A stretch of DNA of 29,126 nucleotides from Eubacteriales bacterium (GTDB lineage: Bacteria > Bacillota_A > Clostridia > Lachnospirales > Lachnospiraceae). Below the pieces are notes generated by a model. That model was not told where the DNA came from, made no database searches, and saw only the letters and a list, made by a program, of their open reading frames with translations. Below, one piece after another: positions 1 to 7,919 of this stretch (positions within the stretch are counted from its first letter, which is position 1; each line of letters begins with the position of its first letter). Position numbers and translations under genes: made by a program. The stretch is from NCBI GenBank assembly GCA_030527765.1, contig JAUNAE010000007.1, positions 1 to 29,126 on the forward strand, written 5' to 3'.

Positions 1-91
1 GCCTTCTTTATAACGCTCTCTGGCAATGAGGGCTGCGCCGAAAGCGCCCATGATAAATATGTTCCTTTTCAAGATGAATGTAGTACGACCA
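1..91 (-). pseudogene. Fragment resembling an acyl-CoA dehydratase activase (BcrAD/BadFG type)
   Basis: Read on the minus strand, an open frame leaves the window at position 1 and encodes the stretch NIFIMGAFGAALIARERY. The MGAFGAALIARE block resembles the glycine/alanine-rich motif near the end of the ASKHA ATPase domain in activators of 2-hydroxyacyl-CoA dehydratases, which are common in fermenting Clostridia. The upstream (5') part of such a gene should lie at higher coordinates, but from about position 95 the sequence becomes the repeated promoter module of this element and no activase sequence is seen. I read this as the 3' remainder of a broken host-type gene and place the junction at about 92-98. 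The fragment is about 30 residues, so the family call rests on one motif. Confidence 0.4.
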
Positions 92-98
92 GTATTTT

Positions 99-231
99 GC
101 GTTTTTAAACATTTTCGACCATGTTCTTTATGTCACAAAAATGTCAGTGGGAGCTAAATAAGAGGAGGATTGGTATCCCACGGATACAATTATTTGCACA
201 GCCCGAAGAGACGGGCGCAAGGAGGAAAAAA
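99..231 (+). promoter_or_regulatory. Promoter plus structured leader, copy 1
   Basis: Contains the conserved core GTTTTTAAAC, TTTTCGACCATGTTC, a -10-like TTTATG, then ATGTCAGTGGGAG. Leader stem P1 pairs GTGGGA (147-152) with TCCCAC (176-181) and holds a first Shine-Dalgarno, AGAGGAGGA, in its loop. A single further hairpin, GCCCG-N6-CGGGC, lies directly before the gene's own AAGGAGG. Unlike the other copies it has no terminator hairpin in front; only the tail TTTTGCG is kept next to the gene fragment at the left edge. Confidence 0.7.
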
Positions 232-1113
232 ATGACAAGAGAAGAATTTGTCGAAAAAATCACCGCGGATATCGCAAAGAAAATTACGGACGTGACGATT
301 CATAAAACGAACGTAAAGAAGACCAACCGGACGTACGAAGCGTTAGTTATTAAAAAAGAAAGCATGGGTATCTGCCTGGATCTGGATGCTCTCTATAACA
401 ACGTGAAACGTGATGGTTATGATGTCGTATATGAGAATGTTATTGAATCGATTAAAGAAAGAGACCATTTTGGTGAAGAATTAAAGAGCTCGTTAGATTT
501 GGATAACGAAGAATCGGTAAAAAAGCGCTTGATTTGCTCTGTTGTTAGCGCAGAGAAAAATGAGCAGCTGCTCTCCGATATCCCTTACAGAAGGATTGGA
601 GACACGGACCTTGTTTTCATTTATAAGATTCAGTTAAACGCAGACGATGAGACAATTGCGCATGCGCTTGTCCAGAATGGACTTCTCGAATTACTTCACA
701 TGACTAATGAGGAGCTGCATAAGGTCGCCTTACAGAATACCTCAAAAAATCTGCCGGTGATGATAAAGTCGCTGTATGAGATCGTGCATTTAAAGCCGGA
801 TGACGATGACCAGATACGAGTTGTATCAAACTGCAAAAGCTATCTGGGAGCGACCGCATTATTCTACCCTGGCGTTCTTGAAGAGATTGAAGACAAGGTG
901 GGTGGAGGATACTACGTGCTTCCTTCATCTATTCATGAGGTGCTGATTTACCCGGAGACAATGAGATTTGATATCGAGTACTTATCTTCAACGGTTCGTG
1001 TAGTCAATCGTACGCAGGTGTTACCGGAAGATGTACTTTCAGATAATGTCTATCATTACGATACCGTGACCGGATTCAAAAATGCTATGGAGTATGAAAA
1101 GGGAAAAAAATAA
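232..1113 (+). CDS. DUF5688 family protein
   Basis: This 293-residue protein begins at the ATG preceded by AAGGAGG with about seven bases of spacing. An in-frame ATG at 121 would run through the promoter and leader and is rejected. The C-terminal two thirds carry the DUF5688 pattern as I remember it: LVFIYKIQLN near the middle, then a GLLELL helix, NEELHKVALQNT, and the block YLGATALFYPGVLEEIEDK followed by YVLPSSIHEVLIYPE. DUF5688 proteins are soluble proteins of unknown function that are frequent in Lachnospiraceae and Oscillospiraceae mobile elements. The gene stands alone between the first promoter module and a terminator. No catalytic motif, signal peptide or membrane segment is visible. 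Confidence 0.85.
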   Translation: MTREEFVEKITADIAKKITDVTIHKTNVKKTNRTYEALVIKKESMGICLDLDALYNNVKRDGYDVVYENVIESIKERDHFGEELKSSLDLDNEESVKKRLICSVVSAEKNEQLLSDIPYRRIGDTDLVFIYKIQLNADDETIAHALVQNGLLELLHMTNEELHKVALQNTSKNLPVMIKSLYEIVHLKPDDDDQIRVVSNCKSYLGATALFYPGVLEEIEDKVGGGYYVLPSSIHEVLIYPETMRFDIEYLSSTVRVVNRTQVLPEDVLSDNVYHYDTVTGFKNAMEYEKGKK

Positions 1114-1130
1114 ACAGTACAAAACTACAA

Positions 1131-1158
1131 GCCGTCGTCCTTATGGACGGCGGTTTTT
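1131..1158 (+). terminator. Intrinsic terminator
   Basis: Nine-pair stem CCGTCGTCC / GGACGGCGG (one G-U pair) with a TTAT loop, followed by TTTTT. The T tract runs directly into the next promoter module. Confidence 0.9.
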
Positions 1159-1304
1159 GTGTTTTTAAACATTTTCTACCATGTTCTTTATAACAGAAGA
1201 TTGTCACTGTGGGAGTAAATGATAAGGAGGAAATAGATCCCATATACACCGAACATAGTTCAATTTAATGCACCGATCGTCTACGCGATCCTAAAGGAGG
1301 AAAA
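1159..1304 (+). promoter_or_regulatory. Promoter plus structured leader, copy 2
   Basis: Core GTTTTTAAAC, TTTTCTACCATGTTC, TTTATA, then TTGTCACTGTGGGAG. P1 pairs TGGGA with TCCCA around a first Shine-Dalgarno AAGGAGGAA. Then TACACC, hairpin P2 GAAC-ATA-GTTC, GCACC, and hairpin P3 GATCGT-CTAC-GCGATC, followed by the second Shine-Dalgarno AAAGGAGG before the start. From the first Shine-Dalgarno onward it is almost identical to the leader before 13784. Confidence 0.8.
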
Positions 1305-2708
1305 ATGAAAGTAAAGGAACTTGAAAATAATGGCAGAGGTGAGTTTCGTCTTCTGCTGAATACGATCAGCGAAAAGGAAACAACCACAGGTAAGGCGTTT
1401 TGTGATCTTGGATTGAAGCCGGCCGGAGAACCGGAATTTCTTGCAAAGATCTGGGATCAGACAGCGGCACAGTTATCTGCAGTAACAGCTCCGGGAACGG
1501 CAGTCATGGTAACGTTGAAACGAAATGATTATCGCGGAAACAAGTCGTACATTGTTGAACACATGACTGCGGATAAGAATCCCACGGATATTCAAGAGTT
1601 TGTTGATGGTGCAGACATCGAACCACAGAAGATGGTCAGTTTTGCCAGACATCTGATGGAAGCTGCGCCGAATGATGCTCCGGAGAGAATCATCTTTGAG
1701 GATATTTATGATGCCTACAAAGATAAGATTTGCGCCTGGGCGGCTGCAGAATCACTTCATCATGCCTATACAGGAGGGCTTGCGTATCATTCCGTTATGG
1801 TGATGACGGATTGCAGGGTGTTCAGCCGATTCCTGGGTCGTGTAAATGCGATCCGAGAAATGAGTAACGAAAGATTGCTGCTCAATATCAAAGAGATATT
1901 AGACCAAGGTGATGCATCTTGTGAGGCGGCGAAAAATTGTATGGAAGAGCTTCTCGTAAATGAGGAGTCCGGTGAATACAATTTATTCCTGCAACGAAAG
2001 CTGGCAGCAATGAGCCTTGGTGTAATGCTGCAGTCAAATTATCATTCAATTGATAAGGACGTATTTCTTGCTGCAGAAGCACTGAGAGGCATCAGCATGC
2101 TGTCTATAAGTCACCTGGATAATGTCATCGGAATGGGACCGGCTGATTGGTATCTGGCTGCACCTTATTTTGATGAGACGGAAATCTCAGAGATTGAGCA
2201 TTGCCTTCTTACAGGCGTAGCCTTAAAGCCTGCCACGGCGGAAGCTTTTTATCTCCAGCAGATGGAGGAGCTGGCTGCAATTGCAATGGAGTCTGAAGCA
2301 GACCAGTTTCAGACAACTGCATTAATGGCAGCTGCCGCATTACATGATATCGGAAAGCTCACAGAGCTGGAAACAAATCCGGTTGGCAGCGCTCACTATA
2401 CCGTTCCCGGATCGTTATATGGTCATATTCCACTTGGTATCGAGCTGGTACTTAAGACAGCTGGGTACAGGGAAATTTCCCCGGAACGAATCAGTGTACT
2501 GCTGAACTGTATCGCTTCCCATCATGGAAGAGAAGTATGGGGTAGTACAGCACTTCCAAATGGAAATGAGGCACGAGTCCTTTTTGCAATGGACTACCTC
2601 GATTCCAGAATGGACATGTTTTCAAGACGTGTCAGAAGTATGGAAATTGGCGAAACAGACCCTTCCCTTCGTAAGTATATCGGGAATGTGATTTATCGCG
2701 CCAAGTAA
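1305..2708 (+). CDS. YhaM-like OB-fold/HD-domain 3'-5' exonuclease
   Basis: The 467-residue protein starts with an OB-fold-like region (about 1-90), followed by an HD domain of the YhaM/CBF1 type: HHAYTGGLAYHS at 152-163, the metal-binding pair in ALHDIGKL (H347, D348), and SHHGREVWG at 405-413. YhaM enzymes trim RNA or DNA from the 3' end using metal ions, so this is likely a cytoplasmic nucleic-acid trimming enzyme. About 150 residues (roughly 175-335) are inserted between the first histidine cluster and the HD pair; ordinary YhaM is near 310 residues. The start has AAAGGAGG at ideal distance. It heads a three-gene unit with two small unknown proteins. A divergent HD phosphohydrolase is the main alternative. 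Confidence 0.75.
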   Translation: MKVKELENNGRGEFRLLLNTISEKETTTGKAFCDLGLKPAGEPEFLAKIWDQTAAQLSAVTAPGTAVMVTLKRNDYRGNKSYIVEHMTADKNPTDIQEFVDGADIEPQKMVSFARHLMEAAPNDAPERIIFEDIYDAYKDKICAWAAAESLHHAYTGGLAYHSVMVMTDCRVFSRFLGRVNAIREMSNERLLLNIKEILDQGDASCEAAKNCMEELLVNEESGEYNLFLQRKLAAMSLGVMLQSNYHSIDKDVFLAAEALRGISMLSISHLDNVIGMGPADWYLAAPYFDETEISEIEHCLLTGVALKPATAEAFYLQQMEELAAIAMESEADQFQTTALMAAAALHDIGKLTELETNPVGSAHYTVPGSLYGHIPLGIELVLKTAGYREISPERISVLLNCIASHHGREVWGSTALPNGNEARVLFAMDYLDSRMDMFSRRVRSMEIGETDPSLRKYIGNVIYRAK

Positions 2709-2730
2709 TCAATTACAAAAGCAGGGGCAG

Positions 2731-2751
2731 CAGAAGTGCTGCTTCTGTTTT
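2731..2751 (+). promoter_or_regulatory. Intercistronic hairpin, possible weak terminator
   Basis: Stem CAGAAG / CTTCTG with a five-base loop, followed by TTTTG, lies between the stop of the HD gene and the AGGAGG of the next gene. The short T run suggests at most partial termination; it may tune expression of the two small downstream genes. Confidence 0.45.
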
Positions 2752-2769
2752 GTACAGGAGGATAAAAAC

Positions 2770-3060
2770 ATGACGGGAATGATATACGATTCAGAAGCAG
2801 CTGTAATCGAGGATATTCTTGGTGAGCCCATGCAAGAGCTGAAAGCAAAGCGCAAGTGTGCGGTGGTTCATCGGAATTACCTGATGCGAACGCAGCCGGA
2901 ACGAAAATTGAAAGCCTTAATCAAGGCAGGAGTAATTTCCGAGGAATTCGTGACAACGAGGATGTCCGGAATCCGTTTTATATATCGATTAACGGATCAG
3001 GGATTCACATGGCTGGCAAAGACACTTAATGTCACGACAATAAAGTTAAAAGAAGAATAA
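2770..3060 (+). CDS. Small winged-helix-like protein, unknown function
   Basis: A 96-residue protein with a good AGGAGG ahead of its ATG. The second half (LKALIKAGVISEEF, then FIYRLTDQGFTWLAKTL) has the helix, wing and 'T-x-x-G-x-x-W-L' layout seen in small winged-helix proteins of phages and mobile elements. Its C-terminus resembles that of the 121-residue protein at 26344 (YSFNDTGLAWMAREIGV), so the two are probably distant paralogs. It is cotranscribed with the HD exonuclease, separated by a small hairpin. A DNA-binding role is possible but unproven. Confidence 0.6.
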   Translation: MTGMIYDSEAAVIEDILGEPMQELKAKRKCAVVHRNYLMRTQPERKLKALIKAGVISEEFVTTRMSGIRFIYRLTDQGFTWLAKTLNVTTIKLKEE

Positions 3061-3092
3061 AAGCATACACTCGAAGATGAGGAGGAATCAAA

Positions 3093-3560
3093 ATGGGCTA
3101 CACAAATAGCTGGAGCGGAACAATTGAACTTCGTGCAGATGCCGACATAACGAGTATTCTGGATGCAAAAATTATGGATCGCTTTTTTGCCAGTTGTGAT
3201 GTAGACGTATACACATATAACGACAAGAAAGAAAAGGCACTGAATATTGATCTGATAACAGAATCTTATTCTGCATCTGATGAAATGGAAATGTTTTTTG
3301 ATGACTTAAAACCGTTTGTTATAGGTGGCCTTGTTAGTCGTGAAGGAGAGGATCAGAGAGACATAGAGCAGTATATCTTTGCAAGTGATGGATCTTATAA
3401 GCAGGTTATGGCATCGGTGTGCTTTACAGAAGAAGAGCTTTTTGAATCTTTTGACGAAGACACAAAGAAGATACTCCGGGAAGCACTTGTTCTTTATTCC
3501 AACGTGAACACAGAGGCCAAGGAGGTGCTTTCTCGCTTACATATTGCAGATACAAACTGA
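3093..3560 (+). CDS. Hypothetical protein
   Basis: A 155-residue acidic protein that I do not recognise. It starts MGYTNSWSGT after GAGGAGG, has no signal peptide or membrane segment, and is rich in D and E. A motif related to the TACACC box (TACACT) lies in the 32-base gap before it. It is the last gene of the HD exonuclease unit and is followed by a strong terminator. Confidence 0.6.
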   Translation: MGYTNSWSGTIELRADADITSILDAKIMDRFFASCDVDVYTYNDKKEKALNIDLITESYSASDEMEMFFDDLKPFVIGGLVSREGEDQRDIEQYIFASDGSYKQVMASVCFTEEELFESFDEDTKKILREALVLYSNVNTEAKEVLSRLHIADTN

Positions 3561-3585
3561 TTTTCCCCGGGAAAAAACTACTACA

Positions 3586-3617
3586 AACCGTCGTCCTTCA
3601 TGGACGGCGGTTTTTTT
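3586..3617 (+). terminator. Intrinsic terminator
   Basis: Same hairpin family as the one at 1131: CCGTCGTCC / GGACGGCGG with loop TTCAT, followed by seven T residues and then GCG of the next promoter module. Confidence 0.9.
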
Positions 3618-3714
3618 GCGTTTTGCAACATTTTCATCCATGTTCTATATGTAGCTAAAATGTCACCTTGGAGTAAAAACAAAATGAGGAAACAACTTAA
3701 GGAGGAAACAGAGA
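3618..3714 (+). promoter_or_regulatory. Promoter with short leader, copy 3
   Basis: Core GTTTTGCAAC, TTTTCATCCATGTTC, TATATG, then AATGTCACCTTGGAG at the usual spacing. The leader is shorter than in the other copies: no TCCCA arm, no TACACC box and no P2/P3 hairpins, only TTAAGGAGG directly before the ATG. It is therefore the one strong promoter core without the structured RNA. Confidence 0.75.
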
Positions 3715-5220
3715 ATGAATGAATACACCATGAAAGCAAGAACCACAAGTTTATGCCCGGCAGGAGCAAATTTAGCTGAATGGCTGCCAGAACTGAAATG
3801 GGGAAATGAAATCACTGCAAACTTTGTGATTGGCAAAGAACCAATTCGCGGAAGTCATTGGCTTTACGTCGATGAAGAGAAAGATGATTATCGTGTGGCC
3901 AAAATCGTGGAAATCACAGATAATGGCCGGAAGCTTTCGGAAGAGGAGATCAGTGAGATCGCCGATGCCCATTACGGCTGCCGAATTACCGAGATTGACG
4001 GTAATAAAATGGCAGGCTTTGTAACCATGCATGAGGCAGTAGCCACTGTTAACAGCACGGAAAACATGATCAGCGCTAAAGTGCAGTCTGAGATGGACCG
4101 AGTTGTAAAAGAAGGCCTTTGTACGAAAGAGGAAGTGGAAAAGAGAGTTCGCTATATGATGGACAATCATGTAGATGAGTTTCTTCTGCTCCGCGTCCTC
4201 CGAAAGTATAGACACTACGAGAAGAACGTACAAGAGCCGTCTTGCCTCTATGTGGATCCATTCCTGAAGGAAACACTTGCCAGAAAGGAGGAGCCGATTA
4301 TTAGTGAGGTTCTCCGTCAGGCAGTAGTACGAAACGGGATGGTCCTAAACGGCGAGAAGTCAGTCGGTAAAAACGTCTTATGCGACACAATAGCATGGCT
4401 TTTAGGCATGCCGCAGTGGGTATTTACCTGCAGCAGACAGATGACGACAGCTACGCTCTATGGTCGCCAGACAACCGACACGAAGGCACGTGATGCCCTT
4501 TACAGCGACACAGCCTTATCAGGTGCGAAAGCATTGGCGTGGCTGCGTTCCGGACAGCCTTCAAACCAGGCAGTGATCAATGCTGCAGCGCAATTCGAAC
4601 TCTTTAGTTCCAGAGCAGCAGCAACGAATATTGTGATGGAAGACTCTGCAGTCATTGAATGGCTGTTGGATGGCGGTGTACTTGTCCTGAATGAGTGGAA
4701 TTTTGGTGAGGCAAACCTTCTGGCAAGCTTCTTAAATCCGACACTGGATGGAACCAAGTACCTTCCGCTTGAAGGACGAGGCGATGTGCTGATCAATCCT
4801 GACTGTGTGTTGATTGCAACGCAGAATCCGGACTATACAGGCTGTGAAGAACAGAATGAGGCAACGCTTTCGCGTCTTTGCCGTTTCAATATTCAGCAGC
4901 CGAAGAGTGTAAAAAACGTATTGGCAAATGCTGTTTCAGCAGAAGTGAGAAAGCACGGCTTTGATGATCTTGAAATCTCTAAGGAGATGATTGAACAGGC
5001 AGATACTTTCTACGGTCAGTGCGTTGCCGGTATTGAAGCAGGACAGCTTTCAAATGCCGCACTTTCCATCCGAGGATTTGCACGCGCCATTTCAACAGCT
5101 GCAGAAAGCGGTGGTTACAGCAGCCTTAGAAGGCAGCTGGAGCTTCAGATTATTAACAACTGCCCGGACAGTGAACAGCGTCCGCTCATGACAATGCTGG
5201 AGCGCTGTGTGACAATTTAA
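3715..5220 (+). CDS. MoxR/CobS-like AAA+ ATPase
   Basis: A 501-residue protein with about 195 residues of N-terminal extension and a MoxR-type AAA+ domain. The Walker A loop is GEKSVGKN (213-220), with N where S or T is usual. Walker B is VLVLNEWN (322-329), with N in place of the first acidic residue. Sensor 1 is ATQNP (368-372) and an arginine-finger region reads SRLCRF (386-391). MoxR ATPases remodel partner complexes and are usually paired with a von Willebrand A protein, which is the next gene here (27-base gap containing TACACC and AGGAGG). The Walker changes may lower nucleotide hydrolysis; CobS-like phage and plasmid proteins are the closest type I recall. Confidence 0.8.
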   Translation: MNEYTMKARTTSLCPAGANLAEWLPELKWGNEITANFVIGKEPIRGSHWLYVDEEKDDYRVAKIVEITDNGRKLSEEEISEIADAHYGCRITEIDGNKMAGFVTMHEAVATVNSTENMISAKVQSEMDRVVKEGLCTKEEVEKRVRYMMDNHVDEFLLLRVLRKYRHYEKNVQEPSCLYVDPFLKETLARKEEPIISEVLRQAVVRNGMVLNGEKSVGKNVLCDTIAWLLGMPQWVFTCSRQMTTATLYGRQTTDTKARDALYSDTALSGAKALAWLRSGQPSNQAVINAAAQFELFSSRAAATNIVMEDSAVIEWLLDGGVLVLNEWNFGEANLLASFLNPTLDGTKYLPLEGRGDVLINPDCVLIATQNPDYTGCEEQNEATLSRLCRFNIQQPKSVKNVLANAVSAEVRKHGFDDLEISKEMIEQADTFYGQCVAGIEAGQLSNAALSIRGFARAISTAAESGGYSSLRRQLELQIINNCPDSEQRPLMTMLERCVTI

Positions 5221-5247
5221 TACACCAAGACGATTTTAGGAGGAACC

Positions 5248-7725
5248 ATGATAGAGAGTTGCAAGTATCCAGACTGGTATGCAGTCGGAAAGGAAATGGA
5301 GCCGGATTTAAAGCTGATCAATGCAATCAGCTTAGCCAACTGTCGATTTAAGACACCGGATATTAACGTGTATCCGGATGGCGTACAGTTCTTCAACCCT
5401 TTCGAAAACGAAATTCATCTTGGAACGGATGGCGTCATTGATATGTTCCATCCGAAAAATAAAGCTGAATTTCGCTGTGCACTGGAATTCTTACAGGAGC
5501 ACGAAGAGGAGCATCGAAGATCAACACCGTCAGAAATATACGATCGAAGTATTAAGCGTGGGACGCAGGCCGTAATTGAAGAGATTGCTCTTAAGGTAGA
5601 AGGAAAGAAAAGACGATTCAGAAATGATCGTGATTATTTCGATTACCTTTCAATTGATTTGAAAAAGGCTGGCTACTATGTTCCCAAACAAGCAATTACA
5701 AAAATTGTATCCGGTATTGCCAACAGTATTGAAGATGGTCGAATCGAAAGAGGCCGATCGGCAAAGTATCCGGGGTTTGAACAGCACAGAAGATATTTCA
5801 GAGGAATTTTCTGGAATTCATGGGAAAACCCTTATATGACGCCGGATGAAGTGATGAAAAATCCTGGAGAAAAGCTTCGACTGATGCTGAATGGAATTTT
5901 AAGCCTGGCAACATGCCAGGTGTATCCGAAAGGATTCCTGATTCCATATGCAGGAACGGCAATCCAAAAAGAACTGGATTCGTTAATGCCTTTTATTGCT
6001 CGTGGCATTATGGCATCCAAGTTTCGAGATGCGGAAGTGGAAATCATCGAAATTTCCAGACGGTTAGGTCTTTTGATTTTTGAAACAGTTAAACGTTCAG
6101 CATCAGAGATGGATGCCATGACACAGCTGATGGAAATCGCTGAGACCTTGCTGCAGGCAATTTTGGAGAGCTCTCTGGAAAACGGATTATCCGAAAGAGA
6201 TGAGGAACAGATCGAATCGAGTGCCAACACAACTTTTCCTGGAGCCAATCTTGTGCTTGAGGTCGATGATGAGACTTATGACAAATTGACAAAAGGAAAG
6301 AAAAAAGGCGAATCGTCCGGATCTGGTCTAATGATTAAGCGGAAAAATCCAAGAAAAGAAGATACGGATTTAAAGGAACCGTCTAATGAAAAGAATGGTT
6401 CTGAAGATCCGACGGAAGCAAAGGATCTGACAGGAAAAGACATCGGTGACACTGCAAAAGGAGCACAAAATCCATGGAAAGAGCAGGAGGAATCTAAAGG
6501 ACCGGCTGAATCCGGTGAGACTTCTGAAACGATGTATAAAGACGGAAGGGAAACGGAAAAAAATCACTCAGGCAAGAGTGAAAAAGGAAAGCCGCTTCCA
6601 CCGATGGAAAAGGGGAAACAGCAGAATGCTGCAGCAATTGGCAGTGAGACTTCTTCTTCATCAGGGTCAAATTCACAGACAGGAAATCCGAAAACCGGAT
6701 CAGACCAGGAAGTGAAAAAGAACCAGAAAAGCGACAATGCAAGTGATCTTGAGGAGCAGGTGCAAAAATCGATTGAAGAATCAAAGAAGATGTCAGTCGA
6801 AAAGGCAGCAGAATTCCTGCGGCGAAACACACAGGCAGAAGCACATAAGAAAAAAATGGAGACGGGGCTTCAGAAGGATAAGGATGAAGTTCTGAAAAAT
6901 GAAGAAGTAAAAGGCAGCATGGATTCAACGATGCGATTTGAAGAAACAAAGCGCACCTATGAAGTGGATGCTGAACTTCCACCGGTATTAAAAGCTCGTG
7001 GGAAGGCACTGCACAGAAAACTGGAGAAGTTCTTCCAGGGTATGAAGACACCAAATGTCAGACACCTTACATCGGGAGAATTGGATCCTGATAACCTTTG
7101 CGGGCTTGCGATGGGCGTCAATACCGTCTTTCGAAGAGTTGGCAAAGACAAAAGCTTCGACGGTTGTGCTTATCTTCTGATTGATAACTCTGGTTCTATG
7201 AGTGGAGGTAAGTTCAGCTATGCATCATCAGCTGCTGCAGTCATTGAAGAGGGCTTCCGAGGTTTGATGCCGGTAAAAATTACTGGATTTACGTCCAAGA
7301 GTGGAAAATGCATTCACAGACGTATTAAAGGCTGGGAAGAATCCTTACAGAAAAATTGCGTGTGGAGCTTCCATGAACACTGGCATGCAGAAAGCGGAAA
7401 CGCAGATGGATGCAGTGTAGGAGTTGCTACACAGGAACTCTTAAAGAGGCCAGAGCGAAAAAAACTGCTGGTCGTCATCAGTGATGGAATGCCTACGGAT
7501 GGTAGTTCCGATCCGGTAAAGCATGTACAGCGACAGGTTGCACTGGCACGAAAGCGACATGTACAGGTTGTCGGAATCTATATTACTGAAGAAGAATATG
7601 TCAACGAAGGAGAAGCGAAAGTATTCCATTCCATTTACGGAACAGGCTTAAATGCGATCTGTACGGAAACAAAGTACCTTGATCAGGCACTGACCAGTAC
7701 ATTCGACAAATTCGCAAGAAGCTAA
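5248..7725 (+). CDS. CobT-like VWA-domain protein, partner of the MoxR ATPase
   Basis: An 825-residue protein. The N-terminal part has HEEEH (85-89) followed by NSIEDGRIE (159-167), a layout like the putative metallopeptidase-like region of CobT-type proteins. The middle (about 355-600) is highly charged, low-complexity and probably disordered. The C-terminal VWA domain carries the metal-adhesion motif DNSGS (646-650) after GCAYLLI, plus the later ISDGMPTDG. VWA proteins of this class act with a MoxR/CobS ATPase to insert metal ions into, or remodel, a target protein. The adjacent ATPase gene fits that pairing. The target is not identifiable here. The start follows AGGAGGAACC, and the gene ends its unit. 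Confidence 0.8.
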   Translation: MIESCKYPDWYAVGKEMEPDLKLINAISLANCRFKTPDINVYPDGVQFFNPFENEIHLGTDGVIDMFHPKNKAEFRCALEFLQEHEEEHRRSTPSEIYDRSIKRGTQAVIEEIALKVEGKKRRFRNDRDYFDYLSIDLKKAGYYVPKQAITKIVSGIANSIEDGRIERGRSAKYPGFEQHRRYFRGIFWNSWENPYMTPDEVMKNPGEKLRLMLNGILSLATCQVYPKGFLIPYAGTAIQKELDSLMPFIARGIMASKFRDAEVEIIEISRRLGLLIFETVKRSASEMDAMTQLMEIAETLLQAILESSLENGLSERDEEQIESSANTTFPGANLVLEVDDETYDKLTKGKKKGESSGSGLMIKRKNPRKEDTDLKEPSNEKNGSEDPTEAKDLTGKDIGDTAKGAQNPWKEQEESKGPAESGETSETMYKDGRETEKNHSGKSEKGKPLPPMEKGKQQNAAAIGSETSSSSGSNSQTGNPKTGSDQEVKKNQKSDNASDLEEQVQKSIEESKKMSVEKAAEFLRRNTQAEAHKKKMETGLQKDKDEVLKNEEVKGSMDSTMRFEETKRTYEVDAELPPVLKARGKALHRKLEKFFQGMKTPNVRHLTSGELDPDNLCGLAMGVNTVFRRVGKDKSFDGCAYLLIDNSGSMSGGKFSYASSAAAVIEEGFRGLMPVKITGFTSKSGKCIHRRIKGWEESLQKNCVWSFHEHWHAESGNADGCSVGVATQELLKRPERKKLLVVISDGMPTDGSSDPVKHVQRQVALARKRHVQVVGIYITEEEYVNEGEAKVFHSIYGTGLNAICTETKYLDQALTSTFDKFARS

Positions 7726-7741
7726 TACACCAACACACATA

Positions 7742-7774
7742 ACCCGTCGTCCCTTATGGAGCGGCGGGTTTTTT
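7742..7774 (+). terminator. Intrinsic terminator
   Basis: Stem ACCCGTCGT / GCGGCGGGT-type hairpin around the sequence CCCTTATGGA, followed by TTTTTT. A TACACC box sits between the stop codon and this stem. Confidence 0.85.
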
Positions 7775-7919
7775 ACGTTTCTACACATTTTCGACCATAT
7801 TCTTAGTATCAACATATTGTCAAATGGGAGAAGAAGAAAAGGAGGAAACAAGATCCCATATACACAGAAGCATCTGCTTCTTATCAATCACCGACCGAAT
7901 ACGGTCTAAAGGAGGAAAT
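7775..7919 (+). promoter_or_regulatory. Promoter plus structured leader, copy 4
   Basis: Core CGTTTCTACAC, TTTTCGACCATATTC, TTAGTAT, then TTGTCAAATGGGAG. P1 pairs ATGGGA (7824-7829) with TCCCAT (7854-7859) around AAAGGAGGAA. P2 is AGAAGC-ATCT-GCTTCT after TACACA; P3 is GACCG-AATA-CGGTC after TCACC. The second Shine-Dalgarno, AAAGGAGG, fixes the start of the helicase gene. Confidence 0.8.

Noticed and set aside
121..231. Earlier in-frame start codons running through leaders (121, 7824, 10859, 12649, 15526, 20645, 24201)
   Set aside because: They lie in the promoter, terminator or leader and lack a correctly spaced ribosome binding site, while each gene has a strong AGGAGG-type site at a later ATG.
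3772..4233. A 153-codon minus-strand frame inside the AAA+ ATPase gene
   Set aside because: It lies wholly opposite a well-supported gene, has no ribosome binding site, and its translation lacks recognisable domain features.
6494..7054. A 186-codon minus-strand frame inside the VWA gene
   Set aside because: It is opposite the charged low-complexity region, whose purine-rich codons create long antisense frames by composition; no ribosome binding site.
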